Shown here piece by piece: positions 22,301 through 29,410 of a stretch of DNA of 29,410 nt. The stretch spans positions 88,719 to 118,128 of the forward strand of contig JH152923.1 in NCBI GenBank assembly GCA_000226015.1, in the 5' to 3' direction. Made by a program: the position numbers and the translations under genes. Origin of the DNA: Mnemiopsis leidyi. Lineage: Eukaryota > Ctenophora > Tentaculata > Lobata > Bolinopsidae. The notes beneath the pieces were generated by a model. The model was not told where the DNA came from, did no database searches, and saw only the letters and a list, made by a program, of their open reading frames with translations. The first letter of the stretch is position 1. Every line of letters starts with the position of its first letter.

Positions 22301-25300
22301 TTCGAGAAAATAATGAAACGTGTGAAGAAATAATCAAAAATCTAAAATCAGTGTTCGGATATAAAAACATAAAATTCAGCAAAGCTGTTGTACGCACAGG
22401 GCGCCCGGCACGGAAAAACGTGCACAAATAACTAGCCAAACTGCCATATCAGTTTCAGAAACGCACTACAGTATATAATAACAAGATTCAAACGTAATTG
22501 GTTCTGCACAATGTCCTTCAACTAATCATTTTCAAACAAACTAGCCCTAGTTCACACAGTAGTACACTTGACCAATGTCTCACTCTCTGAAAACATCCCC
22601 TCCAATGGGTCCGTAGTGGGTCCGTGTGTCGACTGCATGGGAGGTGTTCTTGTAGATCCAATCTGCTTAGGCCCAGACTCTGTTGGCTTTGGGCCAGAAT
22701 TTGTCGCTTTCTGGTCAGGTGTAGTTGCAGAAGTAGCATTCGTAGGGGTAGAAGAGGCAAGAGTAGCATTTGTCGGGGCAAGAGTAGCATTTGTCGGGGC
22801 AGGAGTAGGTTTTGTCGGGGCAGGAGTAGGTTTTGTCGGGGCGGGAGTAGGTTCTGTCAAGCTATTAGTAGGTTTGATTGGTGACAAGACCGGCAGGGTA
22901 GTATCAGTAGTATCAGAAGACACCGTCAGATCTGCCGATAGACTTTGTGAGAAAGTAGGTTTAGGTGAGGTAGCCTGAAGAGAAGCCTGATAAGCCTGAG
23001 AGTAGACTACGGGCGGAAAGGGATGTCCGGCGTTGTCCTCCAGCTTACTCTTGAAGGCCCGGAATGCGTACTTCCCGTAGGTGGAGCAAGTGAAGAGGAC
23101 GGCCACTCCCACCACCATCCCTATCATGCTCCCGTAGTTTATTGAGGGGGGAGGTGGTATTGTGCTCTCTGGGATCTCCGTTGTTGCTTCTCTGTGGGAT
23201 TGTGTTAAATTGTCTGTAGGAGTATAGTGGTAGGTGAGATATGTCAGTTTTCAAAACTCCTAGATATTTTCAACTATTTCCAAAGCTGCGCTACAAGTAT
23301 CCGGTGTTGAATTTGATTCGTAAGTTTATGGCCGTTGAATAATCGTCACTATAATTTGATTAGCGATTCTAAAAATAAGCAATGAAAACAACAAACTTGT
23401 CGTCAGGTTGATCTGAGATGCTCCTTATTATTCTCACTTTATCATCTGCCGAAATATGGTACCCTGTCCCAAAGCTTATAGACAACGCGATACCAAATAC
23501 CAAAATCGTGGTCATATTTCGCATCCTTGTGATATCTAAAATTTGGAGACTTTGGAAAATCAAGTGATGTTGAACCTTAATTGTATACAATTCATGTGCC
23601 AATTCACTCAAGTACAATATTTAATAAACGCAGAATATCATACGAATTAAAAACATTGATCGGTCTGATATGATTAATTCGAGATCTGCTTAAACAATCG
23701 TTAAGGTACTGCTGCGTCTATAGAAACCGTATAGAAACCGTATCAAACATCTAATTCAATTCATGGTAGTTTAACATCGTTATCGTTAATCTGACGGGAG
23801 ACGTTAAAAAGGCTCGAGCAAACACGACGCAGTATTCAGAAAGTCAGAGCGCCAGCTATTATGCTATGCAATTATTCCGCTTCGAAATCTAAGGAAGTTT
23901 TGTTATAATAGATATAACGGGAATAATACGACAAACATTAGTTTATTTACATACGCACATAAACACACACACACACTGCGATAGTTCATGCTCACTTCGC
24001 GTGGTAGACCTGATATTTCAGTTCAACTCCTGATAAATGTGACAGCTAAATACTCCCGGTTGTTTAGTGCAATTACTTGGGTTGGAACCGGGTTATTATT
24101 TTGGCAGCTTCCGGTTCCTGATCAGTGATCTTGGGTCAACTTCACTCCTTTCTAGCCACGGTAATTGGCTATTGTTGAAACGGTTCATGGTTGAGTTCCA
24201 CGGACAATTTACGTATGGTATGATGGAGGGTAATCCTGGTTAAGATGGCGCATTTGTAGTGTTGGCATTACCAGCAGTGATGTGATCATGTTTAATGAGT
24301 TAATGAGAATCGTCTTTTCGTACAATTATTATGCTTGCTACATCTCTACTTTGTTCCAGTATTTAAAGATAATCGTTAATGTGGCACTTGATCGTTTTCA
24401 CTATTTGAACGGATTCATGTGATAGGCGTTTATGAAAAGTGACAACTTTGTAACTCACAAGTGGTTAGTTAACAAGCGAACGCTTAATTTCAGGAGTAGA
24501 TAAAGTGAAAACCAATATCTTGAATGTTCAAAAGTTTTAATTCCCCAATAAAATAAAAGCACCTCAGTAATAAGTTACTTAGCTACTCACTAAGCGATGG
24601 AGTTATAATCATTTATTAATTCAAAATGCCAATCATTCCAGATGTCGGGACAATGCCAGCTCTACCATTACACGTGTTGGCTGCAGATGGAGGTACATGT
24701 GCGTGTGTGGATGTGGTTCTCATCAGACGGTATCCTGTACAGTTTCTTGAGACTTTACCTTCTGGTCAGTTTTCTTTAGTGCGATAATTTTTGTAATTTG
24801 TAAAAACTGCTAAACAATTTTCTATAGTTAGAACTTAGAACGAAAATTAAGGGTTCATGGACGTGTTTACTGTCTTTTTGGACAGATTTCCTGTACAACT
24901 CCGGAAACATATTCGGAGGTTATAGATAACTTATCATGCAGGGAAGAAAATATTCCGTTCGGAACGAGAAGAAAGGAAGAGACAAGAAGAATATGACAAA
25001 ACACGTGACAAAACCATAGAAGACATCACTCACAAGTTATCGAAAGCACATCAGAGTAGCAAGGCCAAGAAGATAAGCAAGGACGCAGTAAGAGGTATTG
25101 ATTCAGGACATGAGTTGTACGAACTGATAAAAGATCATCCCGATCCCTCATCAGTGCAGAGTCTTTTGACTTCAACTCAGCGGGAATTGCTTGCGGAGTA
25201 CAGTGAAAAAGAAAGGAGCCGACAGGAAGTTCAACTCAACAAACAGCTGATGGAAGAGCTAAACGATCAATGTCCTCCACGGAAAGTCATATCCCTGGCT

Positions 25301-26355
25301 AAACACAAGGTGTTCTGCGCGCTGCAGCTCAACTCGAAGCCCTACTTCTTGACTATCTGGCGTGCTGAACATCAGGAGCCATTAAAAGAAGGTCGCCGCT
25401 ACAAGATGTACAACATCTCCTGCGGGACCTACCGAAACAGCGGTCTATCTCTCTCTTCCACCAAATCCAGCATGTTCCGGGAAGTAGAGGGGGACTACTC
25501 CCACTTGTCTCACAAACCTATCTGCACTGTCAGTACTGTCCCTGCTGGAGTATCTGAGTGTGATCTGATAGGGAAAGTGTTACAGACGAACAGACAAGCT
25601 GACACACGCACTGTTGTGTTGATGGCTGATACCGAGAGTGTGGGTGAGGTTCTGGTGTACCATGGGGCTGGGGAAGATGTTAATGTTGGGGGTGTAGCGT
25701 GTGTTGTTAATCTGCAGGTTCCTAAGTCTGGGTCTTTGATTTGCAACGAGAAATCTACGATTAGGTAAGAGGATTTCGACCTTATTGTGCCTCATACGAA
25801 CTTTATCATAACAGATCCTGAAGAAGCTATAATTTATCTTATTACGTTGCTTCAATCATTGAGGCCATATCATTTTTCAAAAATTTTCTGTTTTATGTCA
25901 TTTATTCCATGTGATATTCTATGTCACAAGTCTTTAATTTTATATAACCGTCGTGAAATATTTGATTATTCATAGTATATAACCCCTTCAGTTCAAACAG
26001 CAAGGACAGACTGCTCTCAGAAAAACTTCAACAATTCCGAACCTTAATCTCTGACAAAACACCATCCTTTTGGGACTCCCTGCTGTTATCTCACTCCGCC
26101 ACGGACTCTGCGGAACCTGAGCACCATTGGGATGAAATCCCAGAGATGCAGTGGGAACAGTTTGAAACACCTATAACCAGACAGACAGACAAACCGACAG
26201 ACACACGGATAAACAAAAGTAAAGAAGGAAGGGAGATGAGTGTTCCGCTGTTTAGTGATAAGGAGACAGGAGAGTTGCTAGGATGTAGTAACCGGGCTAA
26301 GTCCGAATATCAGACCCCTGTCAAATCTGCGTACTATGATTCTATTTTCGAGTAA
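16308..26355 (+). CDS. BRCA2: BRCA2 homologue, about 12 exons
   Basis: BRCA2 loads RAD51 onto single-stranded DNA in homologous recombination in the nucleus. Exons by splice signals and frame: 16308-16317 (tentative), 16398-16557, 16874-16997, 17111-17237, 17782-17924, 18113 to about 20512 or 20535, 20671-20879, 21050-21812, 21992-22151, 24642-24764, 24942-25764 and 25992-26355. This gives about 1,800 residues, against 3,418 in human. The large exon carries BRC-type repeats. Then come the helical domain (21280-21720; FRLIVWKCAGQE, RRSAIRMITEKDDTPAK), OB1 (SDGWYCLDCVLDNPL, CVRPAIWHAKLGY), OB2 (LAADGGTCACVDVVLIRRYP), the Tower with a charged coiled coil from about 24950 to 25290, OB3 (SECDLIGKVLQTN) and a C-terminal EYQTPVK motif. 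All junctions agree in phase except 20535/20671. The donor at 20535 would shift frame; CCA followed by GTACAA at 20512 would keep it. I see no Trp-containing PALB2-like motif at the N-terminus. The first exon, METG/D..., is the least certain part. Confidence 0.9.
17270..17596 (+). mobile_element. tRNA-derived SINE in a BRCA2 intron
   Basis: The head resembles a tRNA: an A box TGGTGTAGTGG at 17277-17287 and a B box GGTTCAAATCC at 17320-17330, the internal RNA polymerase III promoter of SINEs. The T-arm folds as CGGGG/TCCCG around GTTCAAA. A tRNA-unrelated body of about 250 bp follows, including a hairpin GTTACAC-TT-GTGTAAC at 17545-17560, and it ends in an AT-rich stretch. Imperfect flanking repeats GATTTTAGT (17261-17269) and GATATTTAGT (17597-17606) may be the target-site duplication. 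It runs in the same sense as BRCA2. Confidence 0.8.
18740..18964 (+). repeat. Two-copy FSQWP protein repeat within BRCA2
   Basis: Two 26-residue copies begin at 18740 and 18887, 49 codons apart. Both share FSQWPxxVYxxxxKxxxNLxxK with acidic and lysine-rich ends. The bases have diverged while the protein core is kept, which argues for function. I do not know a named BRCA2 motif that matches. Confidence 0.85.
19157..19502 (+). repeat. FFGED 36-residue tandem repeat within BRCA2
   Basis: FFGED[FL]SDL[DN] occurs at 19250, 19358 and 19466, exactly 108 bp (36 codons) apart. The first copy is preceded by GFTNAS (19157) and VNIRENSMKKALN, so that together it looks like one degenerate BRC repeat whose second half (the LFxxIE-like part) is FFGEDFSDL. 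The third copy is followed by GGGFESAS, a weak FxxA-like motif. Confidence 0.85.
19598..20206 (+). repeat. Four BRC-type (FxTASG) repeats within BRCA2
   Basis: Copies at 19598-19669, 19841-19912, 20036-20107 and 20135-20206 share GF[SL]TA[SG]G..V.[VI]...[SA][LI]..[IV].SSQ. The F-x-x-A element is the part of a BRC repeat that mimics the RAD51 oligomerisation motif. In all four copies the expected LFxE-type second contact is replaced by SSQ. Spacing is irregular (about 33 to 81 codons). Confidence 0.92.
22163..22230. repeat. Short AT-rich minisatellite after a BRCA2 splice donor
   Basis: About three imperfect units of TAGTCATCTACTTATCTAG, roughly 21 bp each, start about ten bases into the large BRCA2 intron. 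Confidence 0.75.
22255..22431 (+). mobile_element. Possible LINE ORF1-like fragment in a BRCA2 intron
   Basis: An open stretch reads VRENNETCEEIIKNLKSV, then IKFSKAVVRTGRPARKN. The spacing of an acidic N..E.....E.II..L segment and an A.R.GRP segment resembles the RRM-like part of L1-type ORF1 proteins (the usual form is I.RAHRIGRP). It is only about 60 codons, has no reverse transcriptase next to it, and could be chance. Confidence 0.3.
22552..23524 (-). CDS. Small type I membrane protein nested antisense in BRCA2 intron
   Basis: Two exons fit: 23524-23397 and 23191-22552, joined by a donor CAA/GTTTGT and an acceptor CCCACAG, phase consistent, giving 255 residues. Exon 1 starts MRNMTTILVFGIALSISFGTG, a signal peptide. 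A short outer region follows (ending EATTEIPESTIPPPP), then a transmembrane segment (MIGMVVGVAVLFTC) and basic residues (KYAFRAFKSK), which by the positive-inside rule place the C-terminal half in the cytoplasm. The tail is rich in Pro, Thr and Ala, with tandem PTPAPTK and PTNATLA units. A second possible acceptor at 23214 does not keep frame. The 22152-24641 intron of BRCA2 encloses the gene completely. I do not recognise a family. Confidence 0.6.
22755..22855. repeat. Coding 18-21 bp tandem repeat (Pro-Ala-Pro-Thr)
   Basis: GGAGTAGGTTTTGTCGGGGC-like units repeat about five times on the plus strand and encode the PTPAPTK / PTNATLA tail of the minus-strand nested gene. Copy number is likely to vary between individuals. 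Confidence 0.85.
23525..24641. other. Remainder of the large BRCA2 intron
   Basis: No gene seen upstream of the nested minus-strand gene, whose promoter should lie here. It holds a short CA microsatellite (about 23961-23976) and an 11-bp direct duplication TATAGAAACCG (about 23719-23741). The intron ends at ATTCCAG before 24642. Confidence 0.6.
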
Positions 26356-26833
26356 TCGGACTTTCATATAAGTTTCAGATGGTTATTGGTTTTTTACCCT
26401 TTTTATTAAGTTATTTCACGTTTTTATTTTGTTAATCGAATTCAAGCAATTTCATAATTTGTCTAATTAAGTGGGAGGTTACTTTTTACTTCGTGCAATT
26501 GCACAAACCGTGTTGTTAACTTATTTCATTAATTATCAGTTGTTATTTCTGGATTGTTCCAGAGTTTTTGTTTGGTAACAAGTGTCAAGTATTGTAAATT
26601 ATCAGGTTTTTACAATTAAGTGGATAAATTTACCATTGCAAAAATTATTCTTATCTCTTGCTTTACAACATTTCGTAATTCTAATGTGCTAATATCTATT
26701 TTATTTTAAGCTGTGAATTGAATCCTTATTGGCTGTCTCAACACGTTTGGCAAAATAGAAATTTGTCGATGCAAAGATTGAACGTACGTATCTATTTTTG
26801 CCTTTATCAAGTTTATAATTTACAGATTCGAGT
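26356..26833. other. Intergenic region, BRCA2 / F-box gene
   Basis: AT-rich DNA between two genes in the same direction. No canonical AATAAA was found soon after the BRCA2 stop. TTTACAG just before the F-box start could be a 3' splice site of a 5'-UTR intron. Confidence 0.5.
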
Positions 26834-28147
26834 ATGAAACGGCAAAGAACACAGCAATCTGATTCCTTAAAATTAAATTCAAACCAGGAGAAGACTTCCA
26901 GCTCTGCAACCATTGAGCCAGATGACCATTCTAATCAAAAAGATTCTTCTCGAGGGACCAGGCAAGCTCCATCTGATCAGACAAAGGCTCCAGAAAGCAC
27001 CCATAAGAACAGTAATGATGGTGAGGGTGATGATTCTAAATATTTCGTTGAAGTTGTTGGGCGATTGGAAAATCAGCATAACCAAACATCAGCGTTTTGT
27101 GTGCTTCCGGAGAAAATGCATCTCAAAATTTTTGAGTTTTTGTCCATCCCTGACATAATAACCATGGCAACAACCTGCAAATCATTGGCACAGTTTATCT
27201 CCGAAAATTACGTCTTGAAGATGGTTCAACCTCGACCTCTTTCTTCAAAGAATCATAAACGAGTTAACGGACGAAGGCTCTTGTCTCTTTCTATAGATTT
27301 TGACGTCACCTATGGCAAGGACCGCTGGAAAGATGCCTATCTTGAAAGAATAGAATTACTAACTGACAAGGAACTCAAACGGCTACAGAGGCTAACTGTG
27401 GATGCCTATGAGACGTGTTTTGGTCTTGAGTTTCCGTTCATGAAATTGCCGCCATTGTACTTTGAAATTGCCAGTCACTATCTGTCCTATGCTAGACAAC
27501 TGACGCATCTTCATATATCTTTGGACAAATCTAAGGAATCATTTAAGGTGATCGATACTATCGCTGGAACCCTCCCAAACCTTACCAAAGTTGTTCTTAA
27601 AGCAGCTTTTTTCCCCAAAGCAGATGAAATAGACTCAGAAGAAAGCGAAATTGTACCTGAAAATGGACCAAACCAATACACACTGAATTCACTGCTGAGA
27701 AGGGTGCTAGAAAGTGCCTCAATTAAGTCACTGGAGATTACTGGACTGACTGGGACATCCCTCTCTTTATATCCGCTGAAAATAATCTCATGTAGACTAG
27801 AATACCTGAAAATAGAACACACCAAGTTTGGATATATCAAATATTTGACATGTCCGGAATTACGAGAGTTCAAACATGTTGAACAATGCCGGAATTTCGA
27901 CAATCCTGAATCAAACTGTCTTGTACACCACCACCCCTTTGAAGACGACATGAACTACGCAACCTTACTAACCGAGGGCTGTCCTAAACTAGATATGATT
28001 AACGGTATTGACCTGAAGGGCATGAGAAGTTGTATGGTTGATCCGACATCAGCTCGGGAATGGAATTCGCTGTTTGAAGATATGTGTGACTGTGAGGAGA
28101 ACCCTACAAGAAGAAACCAGTTTCCATCCATTCCATTTTTCGTTTGA
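26834..28147 (+). CDS. F-box protein, single exon
   Basis: A 437-residue intronless protein. The first 70 residues are polar, rich in Ser, Gln, Asp and Lys, and likely disordered. An F-box lies at about residues 89-131: FCVLPEKMHLKIFEFLSIPD, then TMATTCKSLAQF. F-box proteins bind SKP1 and act as substrate receptors of SCF ubiquitin ligases. The rest has leucine-spaced strands (LTHLHISLDKS, LPNLTKVVLKA, SIKSLEITGL, LEYLKIEHTKF), which fits degenerate leucine-rich repeats as in FBXL proteins. I cannot assign an orthologue. The start is the first in-frame ATG. Confidence 0.82.
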   Translation: MKRQRTQQSDSLKLNSNQEKTSSSATIEPDDHSNQKDSSRGTRQAPSDQTKAPESTHKNSNDGEGDDSKYFVEVVGRLENQHNQTSAFCVLPEKMHLKIFEFLSIPDIITMATTCKSLAQFISENYVLKMVQPRPLSSKNHKRVNGRRLLSLSIDFDVTYGKDRWKDAYLERIELLTDKELKRLQRLTVDAYETCFGLEFPFMKLPPLYFEIASHYLSYARQLTHLHISLDKSKESFKVIDTIAGTLPNLTKVVLKAAFFPKADEIDSEESEIVPENGPNQYTLNSLLRRVLESASIKSLEITGLTGTSLSLYPLKIISCRLEYLKIEHTKFGYIKYLTCPELREFKHVEQCRNFDNPESNCLVHHHPFEDDMNYATLLTEGCPKLDMINGIDLKGMRSCMVDPTSAREWNSLFEDMCDCEENPTRRNQFPSIPFFV

Positions 28148-29263
28148 TAGATCGCTTGGTATGTGACAGTGCTTGCAGACTTAGTATTGAATAGCTCATT
28201 TTACATTTAGTTCATTAATATTAACACTTGGACCTGCCCAGTTTTAGTGGTAGGTCTAGGTTTAAAGGTAGCGTAAAAATACTTTCAATATATTATGACA
28301 GTTTTATGTTAATGATCTTATTTGATCAGTCATGTTAAAGATTAAGACCAGTTATTCAAGGTCTTGATCATATGTTTTTAATAATTTCTAACATCACGTG
28401 GTACTAGCGTAGATTGATATTGAATGGACGTTTCTAACTTCTAATTCGTCAATCGCTGTTAAATGCAAATAAGAATTTTGGACCCTCCCTTGAAACAGCA
28501 TTCTTCATTGTTACGTGTTAATTCTATCTAGAAGATGCATGCCTGCTAGAGTATATTTGAAATTTAAAATGCCACCTTTTCTACGTTTTATCCTTGATTT
28601 TTAAATTATAAACAGGGCCCAAAAGTTTTTGTTGGTCTATAAAAGTTTAATTATAAACTGTTGCTGCAAATATTTAACACTAACCCATGTGATAAGTTAT
28701 TCAGATTATGCAATTCTTGTTTAAATCAAATTTTTACAGCTTATATGAATTGAAATTTGATGGGATATTGTTTTTAACCTTTTTATTAAGCAATTTTAGA
28801 ATTTCATTATGTAAGTTATATAATATTCAGGTTTATATTTTGTTTATATTTTTTTGATCCAATACATACAATTCAAAGTTTTTTTATCATAACTGTCTTC
28901 GTTTTTGCATCACAACACGATCAATTATATGCTATGACCAACCATATGACCAACCATATGCAATTAATCTTGTAATTATTGTTCCACTGGACAGCTGTCA
29001 TTTTCACCTAGCCTATGCATACTTGATAAAGATACACGGTTTGATATAAATATAAATTACTATTTCAACACTACAAATTAAATACATTTATTGAGGTGTG
29101 TGATGGCAGTCTAGTAGACACACACCCCGTGAAAGGATACTAGTGAACACAGAGGACACATCATACGTGCCACTCTGCCGAACAAAAGCTCTTTCCGGTA
29201 GCTATACTTGTTTGTTTTGTCAAAGACTTTTCTCAGCGTCAAGTTCATTCTTGTGTGTTCGTC
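28148..29263. other. Intergenic region after the F-box gene
   Basis: AT-rich, no supported gene. It includes an exact 12-bp tandem duplication, ATGACCAACCAT, at about 28934-28957, and a CACGTG at 28395-28400. The last part should hold the promoter of the gene starting at 29264. Confidence 0.6.
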
Positions 29264-29410
29264 ATGGTTGATCTTTCATTCAAAGTTAAGGGAACCACAC
29301 GTAAAGGCAAACTTCTGAAAACTATTTCGGAGACAGAAAAGTTATCAGATGCTAAAATTGTTTTGAGTGGTGCTTGTTCAGTCTGTACCAATGAAGTTTC
29401 AGATGTTAAT
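29264..29410 (+). CDS. 5' part of an unidentified gene, cut by window end
   Basis: An ATG at 29264 opens a frame that stays open for 49 codons to the end of the window. It begins MVDLSFKVKGTTRKGKLL and continues with a Ser/Lys/Glu-rich stretch and SGACSVCTNE. No signal peptide, membrane segment or known domain is visible in this part. It may be the start of a gene or a chance open frame; upstream there is no competing in-frame ATG. Confidence 0.4.
   Translation, partial: MVDLSFKVKGTTRKGKLLKTISETEKLSDAKIVLSGACSVCTNEVSDVN

Noticed and set aside
22568-22978. Plus-strand Val/Gly-rich 136-codon frame
   Set aside because: It is the complement of the Pro/Thr tandem repeat of the nested minus-strand gene. 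The minus frame has a membrane segment and a splice-compatible signal peptide exon, which the plus frame lacks.

Overview
This window is eukaryotic nuclear DNA, AT-rich, with spliced genes (GT-AG introns of roughly 80 bp to 2.5 kb), single-exon genes on both strands, a tRNA-derived SINE and one 10-base run of N. The most likely source is a cnidarian or a similar early-branching animal. The reason is two tandem intronless rhodopsin-type GPCRs with an SRT motif in place of DRY, which resemble the large lineage-restricted receptor families of cnidarians. That placement is from memory and is inference. The presence of BRCA2, SDHAF2 and SRBD1 fits any non-bilaterian or invertebrate animal.

Layout. 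1-2685: repeat-like DNA with no gene I can support. 2691-6849 (+): twelve phase-consistent exons of SRBD1, the animal homologue of bacterial Tex. 7494-8615 and 9940-11046 (-): two duplicated GPCR genes. 11742-13514 (+): SDHAF2, a mitochondrial factor that helps flavinylate succinate dehydrogenase; it has an additional in-frame exon, an assembly gap and a direct repeat flanking the gap. 14104-15924 (-): a 606-residue BTB/POZ protein. 16308-26355 (+): a nearly complete BRCA2 gene in about twelve exons. It holds BRC-type repeats, the helical domain, OB1, OB2 with the Tower, OB3 and a C-terminal RAD51-binding-like motif. A 2.5-kb BRCA2 intron contains an antisense two-exon gene for a small type I membrane protein with a Pro/Thr repeat tail (22552-23524, -). 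Another BRCA2 intron carries the SINE. 26834-28147 (+): a single-exon F-box protein. 29264-29410 (+): the start of an unidentified gene cut by the window edge.

The genes do not form an operon or pathway; this is ordinary animal gene order. BRCA2 and the BTB gene diverge from a 383-bp interval with a perfect CRE-type palindrome. The most interesting content lies inside BRCA2. The two RAD51-contact modules of a BRC repeat (FxxA and LFxE-like) look separated into two arrays. The FFGED module is repeated at an exact 36-residue period, and four downstream FxTA modules end in SSQ instead of the LFxE-type half. A second, apparently unnamed repeat (FSQWP..VY) occurs twice upstream.
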